From the NCBI RefSeq assembly GCF_000498395.2, contig NZ_CP010979.1, positions 5,180,501 through 5,244,500 of the forward strand: a DNA stretch of 64,000 bases, read 5' to 3'. The stretch's first letter is position 1, and each line of letters opens with the position of its first letter. Position numbers and translations under genes: made by a program. This document shows positions 17,561-26,071 of the stretch, piece after piece. The notes beneath the pieces are model-generated. The model was not told where the DNA came from. It worked only from the letters and a program-made list of their open reading frames with translations, and did not search any database. Origin of the DNA: Pseudomonas putida S13.1.2 (lineage in GTDB: Bacteria > Pseudomonadota > Gammaproteobacteria > Pseudomonadales > Pseudomonadaceae).

Positions 17561-18991
17561 TTACGCGTCGGCGCTTTCTTCATCCAGTAGACGAAGGGCG
17601 GTTTCCCCGACCTTGCGCACGGCAGCCTCGATCTGCGGCGTCGGCCGCGCGGCGAAGTTCATGCGCAGGCAGTGGCGAAACTTGCCCGAGGCCGAGAAGA
17701 TGCTGCCCACCGCAACTTGCACACCTTGCTCCAGTAAAGCCCGGTTCAGGCGCAGCGTATCGAAATGTTCGGGTAGTTCCACCCACAGCATGAAGCCACC
17801 CTGGGGGCGGCTGACCCGGGTGCCCGGTGGAAAGTAGCGGGTTACCCATTCGCTCATCAGGTCTCGGCCACGCTGGTATTGGCTGCGCATGCGCCGCACG
17901 TGGGGCTGGTAGTGGCCGCCGGCGATGAAGTCGGCGATGGCCAGCTGCGGCTGGCTGGCGCTGCTGCCGGTGCTGATGTACTTCATGTGCAGCACCCGCT
18001 CCAGGTAGCGCCCGGGCGCCACCCAGCCCACCCGCAGGCCGGGGGCGAGGGTTTTGGAAAACGAGCTGCAGAACAGCACGCGGCCATCGTCGTCGAACGA
18101 CTTGAGGGTACGCGGACGCGGGTAGGTGTAGGCCAGGTCGCCGTACACATCGTCCTCCAGAATCGCCACGTCGTAGCGCTGGGCAAGGCTCAAAAGGGCC
18201 TTCTTGCGGGCCTCGGGCATGATGTAGCCGAGCGGGTTGTTGCAGCTGGGGGTGATCTGGATGAGCTTGATCGGCCACTGCTCCAGGGCCAGTTCCAGCG
18301 CCTCCAGGCTGATGCCGGTCACCGGGTCGGTGGGGATTTCCAGCGCCTTCATGCCCAGGCCCTTCAGGGTTTGCATGGCGCCGTGGAAGCTGGGCGAGTC
18401 GACAGCGACGATGTCGCCTGGCTCGCAGACCGCGCGAATGCTGCACGACAACGCCTCATGGCAACCGGTGGTCACGACCAGGTCGGCCGGGCTCAGGCGG
18501 CAGCCGGAGTCGAGCATCAGCCGCGCTACCTGCTCACGCAGGGCCAGGTTGCCGTGGATGTTGTCGTAATACAGGCCAGGCATGTCCTGGCGCCGGCTCA
18601 ACTGAGCAAGGCTACGCAGCAGCGGCTTGAGGGTAGGGCTGTTGATGTCGGGCATTCCACGGCCGAGCTGGACCACATCCTGACGCGGCGTGCTGCGGAT
18701 CAGCTCCAGCACCTGCTCCCATTGTGAGATATCCACCGGGCGCTGGGCCGGGCGGCTGACGGCGGGCAGGGCTGGCAGGTGGCGGTGGTCGCTGACGAAG
18801 TAGCCGGATTTGGGCCTGGGCGAGACCATGCCGCCGTCTTCCAGCAGGCGATAAGCCTGCTGCACGGTGCTCAGGCTTACCCCGTGTTCCACGCTCAGGG
18901 CGCGCACCGAGGGCAAGCGCTGGCCGGGGCGATACAGGCCCTGCTCGATACGGGCACCGAGCAGCTCGGCGAGGTTCAGGTACAGGGTCAC
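17561..18991 (-). CDS. MocR-type (GntR-HTH plus aminotransferase) transcriptional regulator
   Basis: 476 residues. The N-terminus (about 1-75) is a winged helix of the GntR family (GLYRPGQRLPSVRALSVEHGVSLSTVQQAYRLLEDGG), and the rest is a class I aminotransferase-like domain with the PLP-lysine segment SSFSKTLAPGLRVGWV and the SPSFHGAMQTL stretch. MocR proteins sense PLP or amino compounds and control neighbours. The start is GTG 18991, six bases after AGGAG. It is divergent from a DUF1127 gene, its most likely target together with itself. Confidence 0.88.
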   Translation of the reverse strand: MTLYLNLAELLGARIEQGLYRPGQRLPSVRALSVEHGVSLSTVQQAYRLLEDGGMVSPRPKSGYFVSDHRHLPALPAVSRPAQRPVDISQWEQVLELIRSTPRQDVVQLGRGMPDINSPTLKPLLRSLAQLSRRQDMPGLYYDNIHGNLALREQVARLMLDSGCRLSPADLVVTTGCHEALSCSIRAVCEPGDIVAVDSPSFHGAMQTLKGLGMKALEIPTDPVTGISLEALELALEQWPIKLIQITPSCNNPLGYIMPEARKKALLSLAQRYDVAILEDDVYGDLAYTYPRPRTLKSFDDDGRVLFCSSFSKTLAPGLRVGWVAPGRYLERVLHMKYISTGSSASQPQLAIADFIAGGHYQPHVRRMRSQYQRGRDLMSEWVTRYFPPGTRVSRPQGGFMLWVELPEHFDTLRLNRALLEQGVQVAVGSIFSASGKFRHCLRMNFAARPTPQIEAAVRKVGETALRLLDEESADA

Positions 18992-19169
18992 GGCATACTC
19001 CTGCGCTGCAATGGCGCAGCGACCGGTACAGATTCGCTGAAAATACAGCATTCAGTCGGTCTTCGGCCAATTCTGTATGGGAATAATAAGGCTGTATTGG
19101 ATCTGTATTGCCAGTATTGCCGGCGCGCATGCTTTCTCCACGGTATCAATCGAATGGGAGAACGCAGCG

Positions 19170-19400
19170 ATGGGTGGCATGAGCGATGTGCGCTTGCAAC
19201 TGTTGGCCAGGGAACTGGAAGCCGGGCAGCAGGCCAAGGTCTTCAACGCGCCGGCAGGGCTTGGGCGCTGGGGGCTGATGCTGCATCGCTGGCATACCCG
19301 CAGGGCGCTGTTGCAGCTGACGGATGACGAGTTGCGTGATGTCGGGCTGAGCTGGGAGCAGGCCCGTACTGAAGGGCGTAAACCCTTCTGGAAAGACTGA
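19170..19400 (+). CDS. DUF1127 family small protein
   Basis: 76 residues ending with the DUF1127 signature WHTRRALLQLTDDELRDVGLSWEQARTEGRKPFW. These short basic proteins are widespread; in alpha-proteobacteria some bind RNA or affect phosphate and stress responses. The ATG at 19170 (MGGMSDV) follows GGGAG by eight bases; a second ATG at 19179 is possible. It lies opposite the MocR regulator, with promoters of both in the roughly 180-nt gap. Confidence 0.85.
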   Translation: MGGMSDVRLQLLARELEAGQQAKVFNAPAGLGRWGLMLHRWHTRRALLQLTDDELRDVGLSWEQARTEGRKPFWKD

Positions 19401-19419
19401 TCAACGTGAAGCTGCGCGG

Positions 19420-19538
19420 CCCCTGTAGGAGCGGCCTTGCGTCGCGAAAGGGGTGCGAAGCGCCCCGATTTTCAGCTTCGCCGCTAATATCGCTGGGGCC
19501 GCTATGCGGCCCTTTCGCGACGCAAGGCCGCTCCTACA
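19420..19538. repeat. REP pair (inverted), centre variant gcgacgcaaggccgc
   Basis: Two opposed units; here both arms read GCGACGC rather than GCGACAC as in other pairs of the subfamily. Their orientation is reversed relative to most pairs in the window. It separates the DUF1127 gene from the convergent oxidase gene. Confidence 0.88.
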
Positions 19539-19554
19539 CCGACCGCGTCAGCTT

Positions 19555-20847
19555 TCAGATCAGCTCTTTGAGGCGATGCCACAGCATGCCCAGCGCCAGC
19601 AATGGCGAGCGCAGGTGCTTGCCGCCAGGGAAGGTGATATGCGGCACTTTGGCGAACAGGTCGAAACGCCCGCTTGCCTGGCCACTGATGGCCTCGCCCA
19701 GCAGGCGCGCGGCCAGGTGGGTGGCGTTGAGCCCATGGCCTGAATAGGCCTGGGCGTAATACACGTTCGGCTGGCTGGCCAGGCGGCCAACCTGCGGTAG
19801 GCGGTTGGCGCCAATGCCGATCATGCCGCCCCATTGGTAGTCGATGCGCACGTCGGCCAGCTGCGGGAACACCTTGAGCATCTTGGGCTGCATGTAGGCG
19901 GCGATGTTTTTCGGGTCGCGGCCTGAATAGTGGCAGGCACCGCCGAACAGCAGGCGGTGGTCGGCGGACAGCCGGTAGTAATCCAGCGCCACGCGCTGGT
20001 CACACACCGCCATGTTCTGCGGCAACAACGCGCGGGCGCGCTCTTCGCCCAGCGGCTCGGTGGCGATGATGTAGCTGCCGGCGGGTAACACCTTGCCGCC
20101 CAGCTCGCGGTTGAGGCCGTTGAGGTAGGCGTTGCAGCACAGCACCAAGGTCTTGGCGCGTACCCGGCCCTGGGCGGTATGCACCTGCACTTCGGGGCCA
20201 TAGTCGATGCGGGTAACCTCGGACTGTTCGAACAGCTTCACACCCAGGCGGCTGGCCACGGCCGCTTCCCCCAAGGCCAGGTTGAGCGGGTGCAGGTGGC
20301 CAGAGCCCATGTCGATCAGCCCGCCCACATAGCAGTCGGCGCCGACCACGCTGTGGATATCGTCCTTGCCGACCAGCCGCAGCTCGTGCGCATAGCCCAG
20401 GCTGCGCAGTTCTTCGGCGTCTTCGGCAAAGCCCAGCAGCTCGGCCGGCTTGTTGGCCAGGTCGCAGTAGCCCCAGGTCAGGTCGCAGGCGATGGCATGC
20501 TTCTCGACCCGCTCGCGGACGATCTGCACGGCCTCCAGGCCCATCAGCTTCATGCTGCGCACGCCTTCCTCGCCTATTACCGGCAGGAACTGTTCCAGGC
20601 CGTGGCCGACGCCGCGGATCAACTGCCCGCCATTGCGCCCACTGGCGCCCCAGCCCAGTTTGCGCGCTTCCAGCAGGATGACCGAGAGGCCGCGTTCGGC
20701 CAGCTCGATGGCAGTGTTCAGGCCCGAGTAGCCGCCGCCAATGATGCATACATCGGCGCTGTGCTCGCCTTGCAGGAAGGAGTAGTCAGGGTGTGGCGCG
20801 CTGCTGGCGGCGTAGTAGGAGGCGGCGTGCTGCGCGCTGTGGATCAT
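19555..20847 (-). CDS. FAD-dependent amine oxidase, gamma-glutamylpolyamine oxidase (PauB/PuuB)-like
   Basis: 430 residues of the DAO family. The FAD dinucleotide motif VCIIGGGYSGLNTAIELAERG lies near residues 33-53 and is followed by LLEARKLGWGASGRNGGQ. A C-terminal block IGIGANRLPQVG ... AQAYSGHGLN closes the flavin site. It resembles PuuB and the Pseudomonas PauB enzymes that oxidise gamma-glutamylated putrescine or other polyamines; the exact substrate is inferred. ATG 20847 follows AGGA by eight to nine bases. kauB and pauR, of the same pathway, lie a few kb away on either side. Confidence 0.83.
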   Translation of the reverse strand: MIHSAQHAASYYAASSAPHPDYSFLQGEHSADVCIIGGGYSGLNTAIELAERGLSVILLEARKLGWGASGRNGGQLIRGVGHGLEQFLPVIGEEGVRSMKLMGLEAVQIVRERVEKHAIACDLTWGYCDLANKPAELLGFAEDAEELRSLGYAHELRLVGKDDIHSVVGADCYVGGLIDMGSGHLHPLNLALGEAAVASRLGVKLFEQSEVTRIDYGPEVQVHTAQGRVRAKTLVLCCNAYLNGLNRELGGKVLPAGSYIIATEPLGEERARALLPQNMAVCDQRVALDYYRLSADHRLLFGGACHYSGRDPKNIAAYMQPKMLKVFPQLADVRIDYQWGGMIGIGANRLPQVGRLASQPNVYYAQAYSGHGLNATHLAARLLGEAISGQASGRFDLFAKVPHITFPGGKHLRSPLLALGMLWHRLKELI

Positions 20848-20929
20848 GGGCTTGGTCCTGAGGCTGGTGGGCTAGGGGAGGAGGATAAGTCGGGGTGGGG
20901 TAGTGGGCAACAAGGCGAGGGCTGCGCCC

Positions 20930-21019
20930 TCGTTCGCGGGCTCGCCCGCTCCCACAGGTACTCTACAATCTTGAGACCTGCGAGTTACCTGTGGGAGCGG
21001 GCAAGCCCGCGAATGGGCT
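20930..21019. repeat. REP pair (inverted), centres gctcgc/gcttgc
   Basis: Opposed units TTCGCGGGCTCGCCCGCTCC and GGGAGCGGGCAAGCCCGCGAA. The two arms differ at one central base. The right arm ends directly at the TATAAT box of the next gene. Confidence 0.88.
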
Positions 21020-21025
21020 TATAAT
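21020..21025 (+). promoter_or_regulatory. Candidate -10 box of the YkgJ-family gene, abutting a REP
   Basis: A perfect TATAAT starts at the outer edge of the REP arm, 30 nt before the ATG at 21056. The -35 position would fall inside the REP arm, so the repeat may supply or constrain that part of the promoter. Confidence 0.5.
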
Positions 21026-21055
21026 CCAACTTTTCCATCAGCTTTGTACTTGGTC

Positions 21056-21409
21056 ATGTCCTGCAACCGCCACAAGATCCACTTCCTGCGCGAACTCATC
21101 CCCTCGTTCGAGTGCGAGCCCGGCTGCCACGATTGCTGCGGCCCGGTCACCACGTCGACGGAAGAAATGGCCCGCCTGCCGCGCAAGTCCCAGGCCGAGC
21201 AGGAAGCTGCCCTGGAGCGCCTGGACTGCGTGCACCTGGGCCCCAACGGTTGCACGGTGTATGAAGAGCGCCCGATGATCTGCCGCCTGTTTGGCACCAC
21301 GCCACGCATGGCCTGCCCGCGTGGCCGTGGCCCTGAGCCGATGATCGACCCCGCAGCCGAGCAGCTCGTGCACCAGTTCATCGCCACCACCCGGCAGGTG
21401 CTGGTCTAG
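21056..21409 (+). CDS. YkgJ family cysteine cluster protein
   Basis: 117 residues with the pattern CEPGCHDCCGPV near residue 21, then DCVHLGPNGCTVYEERPMICRLFGTTPRMACP; the spaced cysteines are the hallmark of the CxxCxxCC zinc or iron-sulfur cluster family (YkgJ). Function unknown; members of the family may be metal-chelating or oxidoreductase-like. The ATG at 21056 (MSCNRHKIHFLREL) lacks a strong ribosome-binding site, and a TTG at 21044 in frame is possible. It is convergent with lrp with only two bases between the stops. Confidence 0.85.
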   Translation: MSCNRHKIHFLRELIPSFECEPGCHDCCGPVTTSTEEMARLPRKSQAEQEAALERLDCVHLGPNGCTVYEERPMICRLFGTTPRMACPRGRGPEPMIDPAAEQLVHQFIATTRQVLV

Positions 21410-21411
21410 CC

Positions 21412-21900
21412 TCAGTCCGGGATCGGCAGGCAGAGGCTTTCTTTCACCTCTTCCATCACGATGTAGCTCTTCGATTCGCGCACGTGCGGCAGCTTCAGCA
21501 GGATGTCGCCAAGCAGCTTGCGGTACGACGCCATCTCCGAAATACGCGCCTTCACCAGGTAGTCGAAGTCACCTGACACCAGGTGGCATTCCAGCACGTG
21601 GGGCAGCTTCAAGACCGCGCGGCGGAACTCCTCGAAGGTGTCGCCCGACTTGTAGTCCAGGCTGATTTCCACGAACACCAGCAGGCTGCCCTTGAGGTGC
21701 TGCGGGTTCAGGCGGGCGTTGTAGCCCATGATGATGCCCTCGCGCTCCAGCCGGCGAACCCGCTCGGTGCAAGGGGTGGTGGACAGCCCAACTTTCTCGC
21801 CCAGTTCGGTGAAGGAAATACGCCCGTCATTCTGCAGGATCCGCAGGATGTTACGGTCGATCTTGTCCAGTTCACGCTTGCTCTGGTGCTGGGTTCTCAT
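21412..21900 (-). CDS. lrp: Leucine-responsive regulatory protein family (Lrp/DadR)
   Basis: 162 residues: N-terminal helix-turn-helix (LDKIDRNILRILQNDGRISFTELGEKVGLSTTPCTERVRRLE, residues about 9-50) and a C-terminal RAM ligand domain. In Pseudomonas the Lrp-type gene opposite dadA activates dadAX in response to alanine; position and sequence point to that role here. ATG 21900 gives the usual length; an ATG at 21948 adds an unlikely extension. The gap of 156 nt to dadA should hold the operators for both. Confidence 0.93.
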   Translation of the reverse strand: MRTQHQSKRELDKIDRNILRILQNDGRISFTELGEKVGLSTTPCTERVRRLEREGIIMGYNARLNPQHLKGSLLVFVEISLDYKSGDTFEEFRRAVLKLPHVLECHLVSGDFDYLVKARISEMASYRKLLGDILLKLPHVRESKSYIVMEEVKESLCLPIPD

Positions 21901-22056
21901 AGGGGATGCCCCTCCGTGAAAGGCGATTTTGCCGAGAATTCTCGCCAATAATAGGCTTTTATATAGTGAATTGCACTGGTCTCAAATTCCTATACTGCGC
22001 CCATTCATGCCATATCAATAAAAGTCTGCGGCGTGCCGCGTGTGAGGGATATAACG

Positions 22057-23361
22057 ATGCGAGTTCTGGTACTTGGTAGCGGTGTAATCGGAACCGCCAG
22101 TGCCTATTACCTGGCCCGGCAAGGTTTTGAAGTGACGGTGGTCGACCGCCAGCCGGCGGTGGCCATGGAAACCAGTTTTGCCAACGCAGGCCAGATCTCG
22201 CCCGGTTATGCCTCGCCCTGGGCCGCCCCAGGCGTGCCGCTGAAGGCCATCAAGTGGCTGCTGGAGCGCCACGCCCCCCTGGCCATCAAGCTCACCGGCG
22301 ACGTCGACCAGTACCTGTGGATGGCGCAGATGCTGCGCAACTGCACCGCCAGCCGTTACGCGGTGAACAAGGAGCGCATGGTGCGCCTGTCCGAGTACAG
22401 CCGCGACTGCCTGGACGAATTGCGCGCCGAAACCGGCATTGCCTACGAAAGCCGCTCCCTGGGTACCACCCAGCTGTTCCGCACCCAGGCCCAGGTGGAT
22501 GCCGCGGCCAAGGACATTGCCGTGCTTGAGCAGTCTGGCGTGCCTTACGAGCTGCTGGACCGCGAGGGGATTGCCCGCGTCGAGCCGGCCCTGGCTGGCG
22601 TGAAGGACATTCTGGCCGGCGCGCTGCGCCTGCCTAACGACCAGACCGGCGACTGCCAGATGTTCACCACCAAGCTCGCCGACATGGCCATCAAGCTGGG
22701 TGTGGAATTCCGTTTTGGCCAGGACATCCAACGCCTGGACTTCGCGGGCGACCGCATCAATGGCGTGTGGATCGACGGCAAGCTGGAAACCGCCGACCGC
22801 TACGTGCTGGCGCTGGGCAGCTACTCGCCGCAGATGCTCAAGCCGCTGGGTATCAAGGCCCCGGTTTACCCGCTGAAGGGCTACTCGCTGACCGTGCCGA
22901 TCACCAACGGCGACATGGCCCCGACCTCGACCATCCTCGACGAGACCTACAAGGTCGCGATCACCCGTTTCGACAACCGTATCCGGGTTGGCGGCATGGC
23001 TGAAATCGCCGGTTTTGACCTGTCGCTGAATCCGCGCCGGCGCGAAACGCTGGAGATGATCGTCAACGACCTTTATCCTCGCGGTGGTGACCTGAGCCAG
23101 GCCAGCTTCTGGACCGGCCTGCGCCCGGCGACCCCGGACGGCACGCCGATCGTGGGTGCCACGGCGTTCCGCAACCTGTTCCTGAACACCGGTCACGGGA
23201 CCCTGGGCTGGACCATGGCGTGCGGCTCCGGTCGCCTGCTGGCCGACCTGATTGCGCGCAAGAAACCGCAGATCAGTGCCGAAGGCCTGGACATTTCCCG
23301 TTATGGCAACAGCCGGGAAGCGACCAAGCACGGGCAGGGCGCGCCGGTTCACCAGCAGTAA
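22057..23361 (+). CDS. dadA: D-amino acid dehydrogenase small subunit
   Basis: Membrane-associated flavoprotein that oxidises D-alanine and other D-amino acids to 2-oxo acids, feeding electrons to the quinone pool. 434 residues, the standard length; starts MRVLVLGSGVIGTASAYYLARQG with the FAD-binding GSGVIG at residues 7-12, and ends with the conserved TGHGTLGWTMACGSGR block. ATG 22057 follows GAGGG by eight bases. With dadX downstream it forms the alanine catabolic unit, here split by a REP pair. Confidence 0.96.
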   Translation: MRVLVLGSGVIGTASAYYLARQGFEVTVVDRQPAVAMETSFANAGQISPGYASPWAAPGVPLKAIKWLLERHAPLAIKLTGDVDQYLWMAQMLRNCTASRYAVNKERMVRLSEYSRDCLDELRAETGIAYESRSLGTTQLFRTQAQVDAAAKDIAVLEQSGVPYELLDREGIARVEPALAGVKDILAGALRLPNDQTGDCQMFTTKLADMAIKLGVEFRFGQDIQRLDFAGDRINGVWIDGKLETADRYVLALGSYSPQMLKPLGIKAPVYPLKGYSLTVPITNGDMAPTSTILDETYKVAITRFDNRIRVGGMAEIAGFDLSLNPRRRETLEMIVNDLYPRGGDLSQASFWTGLRPATPDGTPIVGATAFRNLFLNTGHGTLGWTMACGSGRLLADLIARKKPQISAEGLDISRYGNSREATKHGQGAPVHQQ

Positions 23362-23370
23362 TAGCCTGCA

Positions 23371-23463
23371 CCGGCCCATTCGCGGCTAAAGCCGCTCCCA
23401 CAGGGATCGCATGGTCTTGGCCATTGTGCGGTCCCTTGTGGGAGCGGCTTTAGCCGCGAAGAA
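23371..23463. repeat. REP pair (inverted), centre variant gctaaagc, inside dadA-dadX
   Basis: Opposed units TTCGCGGCTAAAGCCGCTCC and complement lie between two genes that are usually one transcript, so the pair may set different mRNA levels for dadA and dadX. Confidence 0.88.
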
Positions 23464-23507
23464 CCCAACACCGTTTTCAACCTGTGAACCACCATAAGGC
23501 AGCCGCC

Positions 23508-24581
23508 ATGCGTCCCGCCCGCGCCCTGATCGACCTCCAGGCCCTGCGCCACAACTACCGTCTGGCCCGTGAACTGACCGGTGCCAAAGCCCTCGCCGTG
23601 ATCAAGGCCGATGCCTATGGCCACGGTGCCGTCCGCTGCGCCCTGGCCCTGGAGGCCGAAGCCGACGGCTTTGCCGTGGCCTGCATCGAAGAGGCGCTGG
23701 AGTTGCGCGCCGCTGGTATCAAGGCCCCGGTGCTGTTGCTGGAAGGCTTCTTCGAAGCCAGCGAGCTGGCGCTGATTGCCGAGCACGACCTGTGGTGCGT
23801 AGTGCACTCGCTGTGGCAGCTGGAAGCCATCGAGAAAACCCAGCTGCACAAGCCGCTCACCATTTGGCTGAAGCTGGACAGCGGCATGCACCGCGTCGGC
23901 CTGCACCCCAAGGACTACCACGACGCCTACCAGCGCCTGCTGGCCAGCGGCAAGGTTGTGCGCATCGTGCTGATGAGCCACTTCGCCCGTGCCGACGAAC
24001 TGGATGCCGACGCCACCGCCCAGCAGATCGCCGTGTTCGAGGCCGCCCGCCAGGGCCTGGCCGCCGAGTGCAGCCTGCGCAACTCGCCCGGCGTGCTGGG
24101 CTGGCCGCAAGCGCCCGGCGACTGGGTACGCCCGGGCCTGATGCTGTACGGCGCCACGCCGTTCGAAGTGCCCCAGGCCGAAGCCGCGCGGCTGCAACCG
24201 GTAATGACCCTGCAGTCGCGGGTCATCAGCGTGCGCGAGTTGCCTGCCGGCGAGCCGGTGGGCTACGGCGCCAAGTTCGTCAGCCCACGGCCAACCCGGG
24301 TAGGCGTGGTCGCCATGGGCTATGCCGATGGCTACCCGCGCCAGGCGCCCAACGGCACCCCGGTGCTGGTCGCCGGCCAGCGCACCCAGCTGATCGGCCG
24401 GGTGTCGATGGACATGCTCAACATCGACCTGACCGACGTGCCGCAAGCCACCGTCGGCAGCCCGGTCGAACTGTGGGGCAAGCAGGTGCTGGCCAGCGAA
24501 GTGGCCGCACACGCGGGCACTATTCCTTACCAGATCTTCTGCAACCTGAAGCGGGTTCCGCGGGACTACATCGGCGAATGA
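23508..24581 (+). CDS. dadX: Alanine racemase, catabolic
   Basis: PLP enzyme that interconverts L- and D-alanine so DadA can oxidise L-alanine. 357 residues from MRPARALIDLQALRHNYR. The PLP lysine is K33 in ALAVIKADAYGHG; the tyrosine side of the active site is in GYGAKFVSP, and the RVSMDMLNIDLTD segment is present. Position after dadA makes it the catabolic paralogue rather than the cell-wall enzyme alr. The start at 23508 fits the family; the upstream ATG-like codon at 23484 adds eight unrelated residues. Confidence 0.95.
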   Translation: MRPARALIDLQALRHNYRLARELTGAKALAVIKADAYGHGAVRCALALEAEADGFAVACIEEALELRAAGIKAPVLLLEGFFEASELALIAEHDLWCVVHSLWQLEAIEKTQLHKPLTIWLKLDSGMHRVGLHPKDYHDAYQRLLASGKVVRIVLMSHFARADELDADATAQQIAVFEAARQGLAAECSLRNSPGVLGWPQAPGDWVRPGLMLYGATPFEVPQAEAARLQPVMTLQSRVISVRELPAGEPVGYGAKFVSPRPTRVGVVAMGYADGYPRQAPNGTPVLVAGQRTQLIGRVSMDMLNIDLTDVPQATVGSPVELWGKQVLASEVAAHAGTIPYQIFCNLKRVPRDYIGE

Positions 24582-24690
24582 CACGCTGAAGCGGACAGGT
24601 TGAGGGGCGGTGTGTTGTAAATACTGAACGGCATTGCCATGATATCGTTCACATCCACCCCCCTTTCCACCGTTTCAGGAGGCTCCAGCT

Positions 24691-25239
24691 TTGGACGTCG
24701 GCGAACGACTGCAAGCCATCCGCAAGCTCAAGGGCCTGTCCCAGCGCGAACTCGCCAAGCGTGCCGGTGTGACCAACAGCACCATCTCGATGATCGAGAA
24801 GAACAGCGTGAGCCCCTCCATCAGCTCGCTGCGCAAGGTGCTGAGCGGCATTCCCATGTCGATGGTCGAGTTCTTTTCGGTCGAGCTGGAACCTGAAAGC
24901 CCCACTCAGATCGTCTACAAGGCCCACGAGCTGATCGATATCTCGGACGGCGCGGTGACCATGAAGCTGGTGGGCAAGTCGCACCCCAACCGTGCCATCG
25001 CGTTTCTCACCGAGGTGTACCCGCCTGGCGCCGACACCGGTGCCGAAATGCTCACCCACGACGGCGAAGAAACCGGCATCCTGCTCGAAGGCCGGCTGGA
25101 GCTGGTGGTCGGCAACGAGATCTTCATCCTCGAAGAAGGCGACAGCTACTACTTCGAAAGCACGCGCCCGCACCGCTTTCGCAACCCGTTCAACCAGCCT
25201 GCCCGCCTGATCAGTGCGGCGACGCCTTCAAACTTTTGA
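24691..25239 (+). CDS. pauR: XRE-cupin transcriptional regulator PauR (PuuR-like)
   Basis: 182 residues: an N-terminal HTH (LQAIRKLKGLSQRELAKRAGVTNSTISMIEKNSVSPSISSLRKVL) and a C-terminal cupin sensor (THDGEETGILLEGRLELVVGNEIFILEEGDSYYF). Sequence and position next to dadX match PauR of P. aeruginosa, which represses genes for polyamine catabolism; PuuR of E. coli is similar. Start is TTG 24691, nine bases after AGGAGG; no ATG fits. It lies about 110 nt after dadX and probably has its own promoter in that gap. Confidence 0.88.
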   Translation: MDVGERLQAIRKLKGLSQRELAKRAGVTNSTISMIEKNSVSPSISSLRKVLSGIPMSMVEFFSVELEPESPTQIVYKAHELIDISDGAVTMKLVGKSHPNRAIAFLTEVYPPGADTGAEMLTHDGEETGILLEGRLELVVGNEIFILEEGDSYYFESTRPHRFRNPFNQPARLISAATPSNF

Positions 25240-25375
25240 TCCAGCGCAGTGCATTGATTCGGCAATACCCCTTTCCCGTGTAGGGTCGTTTCACGGCTTC
25301 TGGGTTCCCGCTATACTTTTCAACGCTCGCCGTTCCGTGGCCGCGAGCGTGATTAGCCACCATGAGGGTGTTCGC

Positions 25376-25798
25376 GTGAACCAAATCAAGAAGATGCTGG
25401 CCGTACCAGCAGCCGTATTCGCCCTCTGGGCAATGAGCGCAACCGCTGCGACCAATGACGACATTGCCAAACGCCTGGAGCCGGTTGGCCAGGTGTGCGT
25501 CCAGGGCCAGGAATGCAAAGGCATGGAAGTGGCTGTTGCAGCGGGGGGCGGGGGTGCCAAGACGCCCGATGAGATCATCGCCAAGCACTGCAATGCCTGC
25601 CATGGCACCGGCCTGCTTGGTGCGCCTAAAGTGGGCGATACCGCCGCGTGGAAAGAACGCGCCGACCACCAGGGCGGCCTGGATGGCATCCTGGCCAAGG
25701 CCATTACCGGCATCAACGCCATGCCGCCCAAGGGCACCTGTGCGGACTGCTCGGATGACGACCTGAAAGGGGCGATCAAGAAGATGTCCGGGCTGTAA
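25376..25798 (+). CDS. Cytochrome c5 family protein
   Basis: 140 residues with a Sec signal (VNQIKKMLAVPAAVFALWAMSATAA, cleaved after about residue 24) and one heme-binding motif CNACH near residue 71. The late disulfide CADC and the Met in NAMPPKG, the probable axial ligand, fit cytochrome c5. A periplasmic electron carrier by family. The start is GTG 25376 with GAGGG about ten bases upstream; an ATG slightly upstream hits a stop after five codons. It is followed by a good terminator. Confidence 0.92.
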   Translation: MNQIKKMLAVPAAVFALWAMSATAATNDDIAKRLEPVGQVCVQGQECKGMEVAVAAGGGGAKTPDEIIAKHCNACHGTGLLGAPKVGDTAAWKERADHQGGLDGILAKAITGINAMPPKGTCADCSDDDLKGAIKKMSGL

Positions 25799-25819
25799 GA
25801 CACAGCTGAATTGCATCAG

Positions 25820-25848
25820 GCCCGCCGTTGATGGCGGGCTTTGTTTTT
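25820..25848 (+). terminator. Intrinsic terminator after cytochrome c5
   Basis: Stem GCCCGCC/GGCGGGC with a six-base loop, followed by TTTGTTTTT, about 20 nt after the stop codon. Confidence 0.9.
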
Positions 25849-25860
25849 GTGGTGCCTGTG

Positions 25861-26005
25861 CTGGCCTCTTCGCGGCTAAAGCCGCTCCCACAGGTACTGC
25901 ACAGGATTCGAGGACTGTGCAGTACCTGTGGGAGCCAGAGTTAGAACCCAGGACTCAAGGACTGTGAGGTCTCTGTGGGAGCGGCTTTAGCCGCGAAAGG
26001 GCCGG
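25861..26005. repeat. REP cluster, centre variant gctaaagc, with a broken third unit
   Basis: Two full opposed units (TTCGCGGCTAAAGCCGCTCC and complement) enclose a partial unit (ACCTGTGGGAGCCAGAG) and an imperfect repeat of the spacer (tactgcacaggattcgaggactgtgc-like), suggesting an internal duplication followed by decay. Confidence 0.85.
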
Positions 26006-26071
26006 TACAGGCAACCAACCCGCCAGTGCCATGTCCAACCCCTGAACCCATGGATGTCTCAGGAGGCCCCG

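Noticed and set aside
26054..26071. ATG at 26054 as start of the CoA hydrolase/transferase
   Set aside because: The strong AGGAGG lies after this ATG and directs translation to the ATG at 26072.
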